From Nephrocerus scutellatus (taxonomy: Eukaryota; Arthropoda; Insecta; Diptera; Pipunculidae): 64,000 nucleotides of DNA. A program made the translations under genes and the position numbers. Shown here in pieces: positions 32,451-44,198 of this stretch (positions are counted from its first letter, which is position 1; the number at the start of each line of letters is the position of its first letter). The notes under the pieces were generated by a model. That model did not search any database and was not told the DNA's origin. It saw nothing but the letters and a program-made list of their open reading frames with translations. The DNA lies in assembly GCA_947095585.1 (NCBI GenBank), contig OX352761.1:27123777-27187776 (forward strand). Direction: 5' to 3'.

Positions 32451-33507
32451 TTAGGAGAAATCTGTCAAGTGCAAAAGAAATTTAACCAAAAAACAAAAAA
32501 AAAAAAAAATAATACTCTCTTGATAGACCATAGTAGGCTTTAATGGCTTTAAATCTAAGACTGTAAAAGAACTAATAACATTTAGTGTTGAAATGTAAAG
32601 CCCTCGGAGTTAACGGATTATGATCAGAGAGACATGAAAAGAACACAAGTATAGACTCATTGTCAGTTCCACAATATCTTGTGATTAAACGGCTGATATT
32701 TCTATAACCACTTTTTGAGGAATTAATAAATGAATAGAAACAAAAAGGTTGGAAAAAAAATCCAACAACACATCTAAATACTATAAAAACAACACTACAC
32801 ATAGTCTTTCCCAGTTTACGCGTTAACGCTCGCAAGTATACTTCATGTACCTAATAATATAACAACAAACAAAAACAAAAAAACACTATAAGCCAATTTA
32901 GTGTTTAATTAACCAAAAGCTTTGAAGGGGAAAGCCCATGTGCATTTGTATGTGATGAAGAGCTCTCACACTCGATGTTTAAAGAGTCCTTCGTTGAGAA
33001 AGTGAATGAGTATACGGTTTTGCGCATATCAAACGTATATCAGCTGAGAGCACATGCAGTAGTAAACTCTCACCTCGAGTCTGCCGCCAGTACTAGTCAG
33101 TCGAGATTCTGACATTCACCTCTGATTCCGATGGTTTATCAATGAATGTTTTTATATGGAACATTTTAGGAGGACACTCCTGAGTGACCCAATTTGAAAA
33201 TGCATACTTATATGCGGGTCAATACCATTTTATCATAGCAGAGATGAGGCGACATTTTCATTTCTGATAACTTTAGCTTGTAGGAAATTACTATAATAGA
33301 ATTATGTCTTACCAAATAACCCCATAGGGGGTTTTTCTCAAACTTTTTCAATCTGACTAACTGTAAATGTTAACAATTTCGCCATTGGTAACAGTGATAA
33401 TATAGATGACAAGAAAAAGAAATTTGATTAAAATACAAATAAATTATAATTCGGAAAATGTGTGAGACACAAAGCCGATGAAGAGACGACCGCTCTGTGA
33501 TAAGTTA
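32451..33507. other. no gene; trace of LINE-R
   Basis: Bases 32513-32562 (GATAGACCATAGTAGGCTTT) match a short stretch of the LINE-R RT C-terminus on the minus strand. The remaining 1 kb shows nothing recognisable. Confidence 0.35.
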
Positions 33508-33797
33508 ATAATAATTATAATATTCGTCGCGACAGACCATTGTGGTCCAAGGCCCAGTGTCTCGCGACCATTTGTGTTGTGTATTTTTGTACACAAATGG
33601 AAGGGACCTACAATTTAAGGCCGGATCCGAACGGCGACTTGAGAAGCTTTCCGTGACAAGTTATTACTCTCGGAACGTTTGTCACCCATTCGCGAGAGGT
33701 GGGACACTGTGAAAAATACTTTTTGGTTTTACTGGGATTCGAACCACGAACCTCCTGCTCAGTAGCCACGCACATTTCCACTGAGCCACGGCGTGAA
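33508..33797 (-). mobile_element. SINE-1 copy, near full length
   Basis: The reverse complement runs from the tRNA-like head (CGCCGTGGCTCAGTGGAAAT, box B GGTTCGAATCCC) through the conserved body to GACCACAATGGTCTGTCGCG and an ATT tail. Both internal promoter boxes are well preserved, better than in most copies here. Confidence 0.75.
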
Positions 33798-33827
33798 TAT
33801 GACACCTTATTTCAACTATTACTATCA

Positions 33828-33990
33828 TTACATTTAGTTCTACAATAGGTCTTAGCGTCCTACAAAAAATCTCTACGATTTCGAGCCAATGTCATTCAGT
33901 TTTGCATCCCTAAACTCTAGACGTCCTGTCTATGCCATCCTTAGAGCATAAGCTTGGATGTTACGTTTAAACCCCTGGATTATAATTTAA
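33828..33990 (-). mobile_element. LINE-R 3' end remnant
   Basis: A degenerate match to the extreme 3' end of LINE-R: TTTCGAGCCAATGTCATTCA, GGCATCC-like and TCTAGACGTCCTG on the plus strand, with the ATCAT tail side at the left. Confidence 0.5.
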
Positions 33991-34234
33991 TTCATTGAAA
34001 AATCAATACGAAAAAATTAACACGAAACTAAAACGACGCGGGTCCAAATGCTTAAATCAAGGGATCATCATGTCCGGAAAACTAAAAAAAACCCAAGAAA
34101 ATATTACAAATAATACACGCCTTCAAAAATTTTTGGATCCTTTATTGAACAATTTGAAATTTCAACTTCAACCCCAACCTTCAATAAAACACAACACAAG
34201 TTAATTAACAAATAAGAATTTAAATAAACAAACA

Positions 34235-34721
34235 GTAAAAAAAAAACAACACATAAAAATTAAAATTTTTCTTGTAAATTCTCTAATCGGGGATACACAC
34301 ACACACACTGCGTGCTCGTTTTGTGGCAAAATCATTCACAAATGACGCAGCGGCAGCGAACAGCGCTGCTCACAAAGCACAGAGCTCAGACTTTGCCGTG
34401 ATCTGATGCGATATAGCGATATTTAAAAATTGTATATTGGGGTCCCCAAGGGGCCGATCGCTCCAAGTTTTTACAAAAAGTGTTTTCCATCGAAGACACA
34501 CATGTGTCAAAATTTAAAGAAAATCGGGTAAATTTTGTAAAATATTTGTATGGGAGCCCCCCGACCCGGCGGCCCGAGGGGCCTCAAATTTTAATAGATG
34601 CAAAATTTGCAAAATTTCAATAAAATCGGGCTGTAGGAAGTGGGTTAAAAATTGATCACAAGATTTGGCCAGCCAGCCAGCCAGCCAGCCACGGGCAAGT
34701 GAAGTTAATATAGAGAATTTA
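34235..34721 (-). repeat. DINE-like repeat, near complete, with palindrome module
   Basis: The left end reads AACACATAAAAATTAAAATT then GTAAATTCTCTAATCGGGGA. The module with GAACAGCGCTGCTC follows at about 34360. Units then carry CATCGAAGACACACATGTG and GGGAGCCCCCCGACCC. The right end is GCCAGCCAGCCAGCCAGCCA then GTTAATATAGAGAATTTAA. Confidence 0.7.
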
Positions 34722-34970
34722 ATAACACAAGTTCACAATTTTATACTGGAAAATTTTTAAATGCACACAAAAACACTTATAATACTTGTATTTTACAATA
34801 ATTCTCTTAGGTGGTAGCTTTATCACTTTACAAGAACTTTTACAACTTAACTAGTTAAATTCCTAACTAATAAACTAACTAACTTCGGCCAAACGCCTCT
34901 GTTTATACTCATTAAAAGGTTTCCAGAAACTTTCAATCTTATAGACAAAAATATCGAGAAAAGACTAAGC
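34722..34970 (-). mobile_element. LTR fragment related to the solo LTR
   Basis: Reverse complemented, it matches about 18030-18250 of the solo LTR, including CTCGATATTTTTGTCTATAA, GAGTATAAACAG, TTTGGCCGAAGTTAGTTAG and AAAGCTACCACCTAAG. Confidence 0.6.
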
Positions 34971-34971
34971 G

Positions 34972-35597
34972 CAATTTAAACCCCCAACCTTTATCCATGA
35001 ATGGACCCTGCATCAAAGAAACTGAAAACTCTCAATTCTCGGAATGTGCGTCAGCAACAAGCTTCGTTGGAATTACCACATATTTGCCATTGCCAAAAAT
35101 GCTGCGAGATGTTTAGGTTTCCTAAAACAGTGCAAGATGTACTTCACTCCTTTAGATCTGGCGACAATTTACAAGGCGTATATTCGCCCTAAAGTTGAAT
35201 ACAACTGTATTGTCGAATTGCTTGAATATCGTAGGAATGTTTCCAGCTTGTCACTGTTTTATCGCTTTTTCCACAAGCGGTGTTCAAAAGAAATATCCAG
35301 ACGCATCCCGCCCATTCTCGAACGCATCCGTAATACCTGTGCCTCAAGTCGAGCCCACGGGTCTCCCATTAGGCCTATCTTCGGACGTACTAACCAATAC
35401 AGAGATTCTTTCTTTAGCCGCATTATAATTATGTGGAATGAATTGCCCGATTCTGTGTTTCCCCATTTGTATGATCTGCAGTCATTTAAGACACACGTGC
35501 ATAAACATCGCATCTCTCTAATTTTCTAACGCCCACGATGTGCTAAGCATTATAAGTGTGCAAATCCCTTAAGCGTGTGTACATTATAAAAAAATGT
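34972..35597 (+). mobile_element. LINE-J 3' end
   Basis: It carries the C-terminal third of the LINE-J protein: RWNYHIFAIAKNAARCLGFL, YRRNVSSLSLFYRFFHKRCS, SRAHGSPIRPIFGRTNQYRD and SFKTHVHKHRISLIF, then a stop and a 3' trailer ending ACATTATAAAAAAA. It has one long open stretch (about 35100-35529), with a small deletion near 35218 relative to the copy at 2300. It is strongly 5' truncated. Confidence 0.8.
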
Positions 35598-35612
35598 GTA
35601 CTTGTAATTTGG

Positions 35613-35728
35613 ATGATCAGTGCGGTGAGAAAAATTCGTGCGCGTTCTTTGGACGCGCCAGAAATCGAACACGGTGTCCTCCGAGTGGGAGCCAATAGTT
35701 CTAACCATTGCACCAGCGACACTGATAC
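35613..35728 (-). mobile_element. SINE-2, tRNA-like short repeat
   Basis: On the minus strand ATCAGTGTCGCTGGTGCAAT and GGTTAGAACTATTGG form a box A-like head, and GTGTTCGATTTCTGG is box B-like. A GGCGCGTCC...GCGCAC hairpin follows. Short inverted edges ATCAGTG/CACTGAT bound the unit. Related copies are at 54790-54885 (minus) and 17440-17495 (head only). Confidence 0.5.
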
Positions 35729-35851
35729 TTCTTCTTCAATAATGCTGGCAACGCAGTCACAGTAAACGGAAACGGAAAATTGAAGGAAATTGACTTGGAG
35801 CATATGTAATTGCCAACTAACAACATAGCTTGTCAAACAATCGGCTTTATG

Positions 35852-37395
35852 GACCGAAGATCATACTATGCTGCCGCCACCAAGCATAGTCGAAGTTAGC
35901 AGAGCGATAAATCGGCTCAAAAATAATTAGGCCCCGGGATCTGATAGGATCCCAGCGGAACTGATAAAAATAGGAGGCCCCACATTACACCAAACAATTC
36001 ATTAAATAATAGTGCAAGTATGGGAAGAAGTTATGCCAGAAGACTGGCGAAGAGGCATCCTGTGCCCCATACATAAGAAGGGAGATATCACAAAAAGGCA
36101 GCAATTATCGCGGTATAACGTTGTTGAGTACCGCGTATAAGATTTTCTCCTCTATCCTTCACGACAGGATAGCCCCATACGCTAAAGTCATCATTGGTCC
36201 ATACCAGTGTGGCTTCATCCCAGGCAAATCAACAACTGATCAGATTTACACCCTAAGGCAGGTGATGGAAAAATTTCTAGAGTTTCAAAACTCACTACAC
36301 CATCTTTTTGTAGGCTTTAATGCCGCTTATGATAGCATAGCCAGAGTAGAACTTTATAAAGCCATGAGAGATTTCGGCATCCCAAATAAACTGACACGAC
36401 TATGTAGGTTGACCATGACCAATGTTATAAGCTAAGTAAAGGTATCCGGATCACTATCAAGCCCATTCAACATCTATAACGGGCTCCGACAAGGGGATGG
36501 ACTGGCCTGCGTCCTATTCAACCTGGCGTTGGAGAAAGTGATCCGAGACTCTGACGTAACGGCGAGAGGAACAATCCTCTATAAGTCCATTCAGATACTG
36601 GCTTAGGCAGATGATATTGACATCGTTGGTAGAAACCAAAGAGCTGTACAGGAAGCTTTCATCCAGATAGAGCAGGCGGCACGAAATCTGGGGCTGCACA
36701 TAAATGAGAGCAAAACAAAGTACATGGTGGCCACGTCTGCGAGTAGAAGATCCAACATTTGTCCCTCAATTCAGATAGTGGAGCGCGAATTTGAAGTAGT
36801 GCAATCCTTTAACTATCTCGGGTCAACTGTTGCAGCCGATAACAGCATGGAACCAGAAATACGCGCGCGGTTGTTAAAGCCAACAAAGCCTACTATAGCC
36901 GAAACCATAACATCCAAGCTGCTGATATATAAGACAATGGTCATACCAGTACTTACATATGGATCCGAGACTTGGGTGCTTAGCAAAAAGCATTCTGACC
37001 TCTTAGCCGCGTTCGAGAGAAAAGTCTTGCGGAGAATTGTTGGCCCCGTATGTGAGGAAGGACGATTCCGGAGACTCTATAATGATGAGATCTACGAGCG
37101 TTACCGCGATGTCGACATCGTGAAGAAAATTAAGCTCGGTAGGCTTCGGTGGGCAGGACACCTAGCTCGCATGAGCGAAGAGGATCCTGCTCGGAAAGTC
37201 CTTTGCGGTAGGATTTATGGAACACGACAGCGAGGCAGGCCAAGTCTACGCTGGAAGGATGGCGTAGACCAGGACGCCCAGAGTTTAGGGATGCCAAACT
37301 GGATGACATCGGCTCGAAATCGGGACCGGTGGAGAGACTTTTTGCGGGAGGCCAGGACCGGACCCCGGTTGTAGAGCCAAATATGATGATGAAAT
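35852..37395 (+). mobile_element. LINE-R copy (RTE-type), RT domain, 5' truncated
   Basis: RT fingers and palm are readable (LLSTAYKIFSSILHDRIAPY, GFIPGKSTTDQIYTLRQVME, NGLRQGDGLACVLFNLALEK). The catalytic YADD box has its Tyr codon changed to TAG (A*ADDIDIVG, about 36604). The C-terminal part is one long open stretch (36724-37374) with VQSFNYLGSTVAADNSMEPE, LTYGSETWVLSKKHSDLLAA and LGRLRWAGHLARMSEEDPAR. The element ends TTGTAGAGCCAAATATGATG, the family's (GAT)n tail. The endonuclease is missing. Confidence 0.85.
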
Positions 37396-37772
37396 TAGAA
37401 AATTAATTTAAAATTGGTTAGGAGTCCCTACAAAAAAATGCTTAGACCTTGCATAGACAGACCCTGATTATTTTTAGTTACATAGTATTTATCTCCTATG
37501 AACAGTATTCCGTACTTTGCTACCACAAAGTTTTGGAACAACTTTCGAAGTATAAGTTCTGGTTTAAAATACTAAACTCCCTTTAAGCAACTCTTCTTTA
37601 TTGTAAAAGCCACTTTCAAGAACAAATTCCAAGAATTGATATAATTCTTTTGCAAAACTTCAATAATCCAAGAAAAGTATTAAGTAAATTTAATTTATGT
37701 TTTCAAACTTATTGCAATCAATGTATGCAAATAAAGTGTAGTTTAATTTTTAATTTTCTCTTCTTCTTTCAG
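37396..37772 (+). other. intron sequence before the methyltransferase exon
   Basis: There is no gene. It ends in a strong splice acceptor, TTTTCTCTTCTTCTTTCAG, at 37754-37772. Confidence 0.6.
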
Positions 37773-38347
37773 ATGACTGTTGTTTTATGGAAAGACAACA
37801 ACCAATACATCAGCTACACCAACAAAGAGAAAACGAAAATTCGATGAAAAAAAAAACAACAAAGACAACGATTCAATCGACGAATTCCATTATCGCACCA
37901 ACTCCAAATGGATCTGCAACATCACCATTGCCATCGATACCGACAAGAACCGGAACCGTATCGTCATTAACACTTCAAACGCAAAAGCAGCAACTACCAA
38001 CGACAACAGGCACTGCATCAACGAAATCAGCGGTAGTAACTGGGTCTCTGAAAAAGCCCATCAAAGTGGCTGCTGCCACTGCTACAGCCTCAATCGATGC
38101 TAGCGGTCGTTCGGCTGCCCTTGAAAGGGCCTATGTGCATGATGTCTATGAGAATTGCGATGAACCGACGGGACCACTTCGACCAAGAGTTGCACAATTT
38201 TTGGCCAACTTAGACCCGGGCTCTGTTGTTTGTGATGTAGGTTGTGGCAATGGGCGTTACCTGACGCAATGCAATCCGCTAATATGCACCATTGGTGTGG
38301 ATCGGTGCTATCGCCTTAGCAAAGTAGCCCGAGAAAAGGGCGGTGAA
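37773..38347 (+). CDS. fid: TRMT9B/Trm9-like methyltransferase, exon with SAM motif I
   Basis: The exon is bounded by the acceptor at 37771-37772 and the donor GGTGAA|GTGAGT at 38348. It enters in phase 1 and leaves in phase 0. Before the domain lies a low-complexity stretch rich in Gln, Thr, Ser and Pro. The class I methyltransferase domain begins near 38115 (ERAYVHDVYENCDEP, LRPRVAQFLANLDPGSVVCD) and has motif I, VCDVGCGNGRYL, and the following acidic turn IGVDRC. These match the Trm9/ALKBH8/TRMT9B family. Trm9 and ALKBH8 methylate modified U34 of tRNA; TRMT9B-type proteins are related, and the fly member (fire dancer) is linked to synaptic growth. An ATG at 37787 could be an internal start, but the frame is open back to the acceptor, which favours an upstream exon. 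The symbol is by recognition of the family, not a search. Confidence 0.8.
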
Positions 38348-39010
38348 GTGAGTTGCTACATTCGGTATTTTAACCATTAAGTAAGAAAGTGTGATTCTTT
38401 TAAGAATAGGTTTAAGAATATTAAGGTTAGGAGTTTGTGGGTAAGTGATTTTCAAATGACGCAGTGAAAGTTTTCAAATAGTTATGACTCCAATAGTCAC
38501 CGTAGTGTTGGATCTTTTGGTCCTGGAATTCTGCAAAAAATTTCGATGCCTACCGCAAAGGACTTTTCCACTAGTTCTACTATGTTCCACTATGCTAATG
38601 AGTACTATTAGTTACTGCTCATAGCATCCTACCGTGACTATTTTTTCCGTGACGTCGATTTAGCTTGTAAATCTCGCTGCTACAAAGTTTTCTTTTTAAT
38701 TACTGGGCCAACAATTCGCTATCACACAAGTAGATTGGTTTGAAGAGTAGGCTCATTGCGGGCTCCATTTAGGTAATATAGCGACTTGTAAAGTCTTGTA
38801 AAGGCGTCCCCGTACACCAGAGTCTATGATCACTTTCTCCAATGCCAGATTTATAAGGCTGGAGACCAGTTCATTTCGTATATTAGATTTTGATTGGACT
38901 TGGTAGTGGTCCGGAAAACCTACACTTGCCTTTATAATATTATTATGACAGGCAGCTTTAAACTCTGTTAAACATCGCCTTCCATCGCCATCGAGTGAAA
39001 AAGTAATGGA
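38348..39010 (-). mobile_element. very degenerate LINE-R remnant
   Basis: Scattered minus-strand matches to LINE-R are visible, such as CTACCGCAAAGGACTTTTCC (about 38555) and GATCACTTTCTCCAATGCCA (about 38830). The latter encodes the family's NLALEKVI strand. No frame remains. Confidence 0.4.
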
Positions 39011-40914
39011 TTTTTAATTTGCCGGCAAGGAAATCACACCATTGGGTCGAGGATGAGTTTAACGTAAAATGTTATTCTTTCTTTAAGATCAGATGTAAAT
39101 ATGGAATTATCTGATATTAACTGTCTACTACAGAAATCGAATTTTGATGCTCTTTGACACGCCAACTTTGATGGCTTATTCATGTAACACTAGACTTTAA
39201 CATACTTTTGGTACGTTTGGATAATCTTTTTTTTTAAAAATCCATCTCCTTTAGAGCCTCGTATAACAACAACTGTCCTTGAGTCGTCTTCTCAAAATGC
39301 ATAGTTTGTTTTTTGATATCACCTAAGACACCTATCTCCCTTTATTCGATTCACTCTTTTTTCGTATAGCGGTTTTTTTGAGTACTATACTTCATTTACC
39401 CCTCTCTGAAAGTGCACTTCACCGCCAAAAGGTGTTACCTCTCTATTCCATCAGTTAGTTAAGAAGTGGCGTGCATGTCAAAGAATCTGGTATTTTCCCT
39501 AAATAAATAAATATTTTCGTGTACAATAAGGAAGATGTCAACAACAACCTGCCTATGCGGCAGTCAATTAACTTAAAATAATATTGTAGATATATGGTAC
39601 ATATAGAGCACAGAACCACTATTTGAACAGCATTTTAAAAATAGACATATACAATACACACAAGGGTATGAATGAAAGTTGCAGTCATACACACAGGACA
39701 CTTGCGCTCAAATAGAAGACATCATCATCGCCATTATCATCATCGTCATTTTTAATAAAGCAACAGTCAAGCAGCCCTGTATACGAGTATAGGACATAAG
39801 CTAAAGCGATGGAAGATGCGATAAAATCAAGTTAAGGCAGAACTTGTGTATTTCTACGGGTACTTGTATACGCAGTACACCATTCACCTTACAAGGAAGG
39901 ACTCGGTTTTCCTCTTATGATTTTGTCAATGGCACAGATGCCTGTTAAAGTTTGAGTGCTTGTTCAGTTGACACACAAAAAACAACATTTTATACAACTT
40001 CCATGTGAAGGTGCACCATTTATGTATTCTGTTCATTTCAATGACTGGCTTTCATATTTGGAAAAATTTTAATGAAAACATGCAGCTGACCGTCAAAAGG
40101 ATGTTTTCTGCATTTAGTTCTGTGTTGTTTCGTATGAGCAGTTTTTTGTTTTATATATTTATGATATAAGTGCTTTTATTTTCTGTTCCTTTTTATGTTT
40201 ACGAACCAATAAAAATTAGTTTTAACAGCTCTTGTCATATAAAGAACTTACTATCATTAGTACTTTCTATAATTCATATTCATATATTATTTGTGTTCTT
40301 CGTTTTTTCTGCAAAACATGAGTTTAAAAAAATAAAGAGAAAAATAACAAACCTTAACTTAACTTTTTTTAAACTAAATAAAGAAGTTATTTTCTAAAAG
40401 CTATAAAATAAGCTCTTACAAAAGTGAAAGTTTTTACTCAGTTCATATTCTAACAACAACATGGCACTATCTACCACCGATATCTGTCAAATTTGAAGTA
40501 AAATTTTGTGAATTTTTATTTAACTGTTATTTTGGAGTAGATAATGTCCCTAACTAAACAAATGTTGTTTCTAGAACACGTAATTCTGCGTTATTCAAGG
40601 TAATAACCAAATTATTTGTACTACCTACTGTTCCAGAGATATTCCCATTTTGTTAGCATCTTAAAATTATTATGGCAACCTGATTTCCACGGTTACCCAA
40701 CACTTATCAGTTGGGAAGCCTTACAATCCTGCAAAATTTCATTGTTATATGAATTATTTACCACTTTTGCACAATTTTCCTAAATTTTTAGTACACTACA
40801 AAACAAAAACTATTCACCAAAATCTCTGTTATATTAACTCTCGATTATATATGTAAACTCACAAAAAATTCTTTTAGCTGCTCTTGTACATTAACAATTG
40901 AAATTAAGTGTAAA
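39011..40914. other. fid intron, nothing recognised
   Basis: This is about 1.9 kb of AT-rich sequence with short frames only, plus a CATCAT-rich patch at about 39722-39750. I see no repeat family or gene. Confidence 0.4.
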
Positions 40915-41945
40915 AAACAACCCATAAAAATTTTTCATGTAAATTCTCTAATAGTAGATACATATGTGTTTGAAGAATATCAGGCAAATTTTTAAAAAAT
41001 GTACATGGGCACCACTCGGATCTCAGGACCCGATCACTCCAAAAATTTTGCAAAAAGTTTTGTCCATCGGAGATACACATGTGTTTAAAATTTAAAAAAA
41101 ATCGGGCTAATTTTTAAAAAATGTATATGGGCAGCCCTCAGGCCTCAGAATACACATGTGTATAAAATTTGAAGAAAATCGCGTTAATTTTTTTTAAATA
41201 AATTGTATGGGGCCTCACGACCCCGGGGCCCACGGTCTCCAAATTTTTTAGATAAAGTGTTGTCCATCGGAGATAAAAAAAATTAAAGAAAATCGGGTTA
41301 AGTTTTTTTTTAATTTTTATTGAGCTTCACGACTCCAGGGCCCAGGGTCTCCAAAATTTTTACAAAAAGTGTTGTGCAACGGAGATACTCATGTATATAA
41401 TATTTGAAGAAAATTCGGTTATTTTTTTTTTAATTTGTATGGGGTGTCCAAAATTTTTATAAAAAGTGTTGTCCATCGGAGACACACAAAGGTTGGTTGC
41501 ATTCCTTAATTGCAGCGCAAAACTTAGAAAGTTAAAAGAGCCACATTACATTACCATATTTATTTGTAAATATTTGTATGGGAGGCCCCCGACCCCGAGG
41601 CCAGAGGGGCCCCAAATTTAATAGAAAGTGTTGTCATCGGAGATATGCATGTCTGCAAAATTTCAACGAAATCGGACTTTGGAAAGTCGGTTAAAATTTA
41701 TCGCAAGATTCCACTACAAACAAACAAACACACGGGCACGCGAAGTTAATGTAGAGAATTTTGAATTGAGAAATTGAAATTTTTTATGTAAATTCTGTTA
41801 TAGGAGATACATATGTGTTTGAATAAAATCGGGTTAATTTTTAAAAAATTACATGGGCACCCATCGGGCTTGTTCACTACAAAAATTTTACAAAAAATTT
41901 ACAAAAAAAAATTTTGCATGGGAGATACATTGTGTAGTTCAGTTT
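40915..41945 (-). repeat. DINE-like arrays, about seven units
   Basis: A left end (ACAACCCATAAAAATTTTTC, GTAAATTCTCTAATAGTAGA) is followed by units spaced about 120 bp. Each has ATCGGAGATACACATGTGT, AAGAAAATCGGGTTAA and GGCCTCACGACCCCGGGGCC-like blocks. A right end (GGGCACGCGAAGTTAATGTA, GAGAATTTT) is at about 41735-41760. A second partial copy starts straight after it. Confidence 0.7.
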
Positions 41946-43519
41946 TTGTGAACGTTTTGCGTGATCTAGTTATATACATTATACAAGTAAAAACCGCCCG
42001 TTATACGGATAAACACAAGCCCGGCCTCCATTGTATATATTATTTTATTTAATGCCAATTATATAAATAGAATATAAATTAAGACATATTTTCGTTTGAG
42101 AATCACTTAAAGAGCTGCTGTCATTATTATTTATGGCTCTGTTAAATGTTTGACAATCAAAAGTTTAACAATCATCCATTTAGTATACTGATGATGTTTT
42201 AAAGTTTAAGAAATGGAATGTTTAAGAATTACTTATGCGTGCATAAGTGAGAAAGTGACATGGGTAATTAGTTCCTACACATTTTTTAAGCCAATTTTTG
42301 GAGAGAGGATGAATTTTTTTTACCCCTGTTTTAAAAAATTCTTGGGAAGAATTGTCAGCCTGCTCTGGACTCTGTTTTATTCATATCTCTGGTCCTGCGT
42401 TTCTTTTCCCGGAGGTTACCCTTCCTAATTTTCTTTTTTCTTTTTGTTTTTAAAATTGTTAGAAAGCCAATACCTGGTTATTTTTATTCTAATCTAAGGC
42501 TTGTGCTCTCTTTCAGGACCAAACATCTAATTCTTCCAAAGCATTCCCATAACTCTATTGAGTAATATTTTCGTATCAATTCTTAAAGTCGCATCGCTTC
42601 ATTTGATGGTATAAATATCACATCATTTCAAGTTTTTTTTATATATGCATAAAACTAATTGCCAAGATTTGGCCAGTCAACCATACACAAACACACGGGT
42701 ACTCGAAGTAATAACAAGAATGTGAGTGGTATGTCGAATCTATAAAGAAGCATTCAGTTGTATGCTATCGATAATTGAAAATAAATAAGAAAGAAACCCC
42801 AGGTACTCTTCTATGTCCCCATTCGTATAGTCATAGTCTTTTCTAAAAAAAATTAAAACTTATTACGCCGTGTTCTAGCTGGTGTGCGGGTAGTGAAGCA
42901 ACCGGGAACAGATCTTGTATATGTATAAAATAAATTACTATATTTTTAATAAGAATTTGAATTAATTTCCGCTCCGTCGGTTAATGGTGGTCCTAAGATA
43001 TTTATCTGGATGGAAAAGCTGTTCCACGTTTCCATGTATTCAATAAACTTTTCCTCAGAACTATGTAAAGAGAAACCATTTGCTAGCTCATAATTTTTAG
43101 GGTAGGAGTCTACTCGGTATTTTTTTTTGGGCTATTTATCCTTTCGTCATGATCATTTCGCAATTTGTTGTCTTCCAATTTAATTATTTCGCGTTTCATT
43201 TATCCGTTTATTCTCATTTCGCGTTGTCATTAGAAGGAAAATTAGATAGAAAATCGTGGAAAGGCATTTCGAAATGATCACGTTGCAAGATCAATCGAAG
43301 ATCGAATGAAAATTGGCGAAATAACTACTGCGAGATTAACGAAATTTATTTCGATTAATGCGAAGTAGGGTTTGCGAAACGAATTTTGTCGAATAGACTG
43401 GCACCCCTCTTAATCGTTATGTATCTTATCCTTAATCAATCAATCTACTGAATAAACGAATTCCCCAACTTTCCATATCATATTTTTCAGTTGTCACAAG
43501 CTCGCAATATGAACCAGTA
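41946..43519. other. fid intron, mostly unassigned
   Basis: A DINE-like right end occurs at about 42640-42722 (GCCAAGATTTGGCCAGTCAA, GGGTACTCGAAGTAATA). A short inverted piece of the Helitron-like end is at 42868-42912 (GTGCGGGTAGTGAAGCAACC). A TTTCGCGTT-rich patch lies at about 43150-43220. No gene is seen. Confidence 0.4.
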
Positions 43520-44198
43520 ACTAAGTAAAATTTTATACACATGTGTATCTCCGATGAACAACACTTTTTTTAAAGTGTTTAATTTTTTTTTAAAATTCAC
43601 CCGATTTCTTCAAATTTTATACACATGTGTATATCCATTGCGCAACACTTTTTATATAGAAGTGATCGGGGTCTCCGTTAGACAAGACTTTTTGTAAAAA
43701 TTTTGTCGTGATCGGATCTTTTTAAATTTTTCTTTAAATTTTATACACATGTATTTTATCTAATCCTATCCTCTGTAAAAATTTGCAAGTAGCCCCAGGG
43801 CCGAAGGGCTCTAATATAATTTTTTAAAAATTAACCCGATTTTCTTCAAATTTATACACATATGTATTTCCGATGGACAAAACTTTCTGTAAAAATTTGG
43901 AAGTGATCATTTTTTTAAAAAGTTATCCGATTTTATTCAAATTTTGCAATTAGAGAACTTACACGAAAAATTTTAATTTTTATGGGTTGCTTTTTTAAAT
44001 TCTCTATATTAACTTCGCGTGCCCGTGGCTGGCTGGCTGGCTGGTGGGCAGAATTTTTTCATCAATTTTTAACACACTTCTTAAAGTCCGATTTTATTCA
44101 AACTTTGAACACATGTTAACTACTCATGACAATACTTTCTATTAAAATTTGAGAGTGATCGGGCCGCGGGATCGGGGGGCTCCCATACAAATTTTTTC
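43520..44198 (+). repeat. DINE-like array, about five units and a terminal block
   Basis: Units with ATTTTATACACATGTGTATC, TCCGATGAACAACACTTTTT and GGGCCGAAGGGCTCT-like blocks run to about 43930. They are followed by an end (GAGAACTTACACGAAAAATT, TTTTATGGGTTGC). A fresh terminal block then begins at about 43998 (TTAACTTCGCGTGCCCGTGG, CTGGCTGGCTGG). Confidence 0.65.

Noticed and set aside
33720..33797. tRNA gene on the minus strand
   Set aside because: Boxes A and B are present, but the arms do not form a full cloverleaf and the sequence continues into the SINE-1 body.
37773..37847. ATG exactly at the start of the methyltransferase exon as a translation start
   Set aside because: This frame ends at a TGA after 24 codons. 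The conserved methyltransferase domain is in another frame.
40915..41760. Regularly spaced repeats that could suggest a CRISPR array
   Set aside because: The units are about 120 bp, diverged and without unique spacers. The genome is eukaryotic and the family is dispersed in both orientations.
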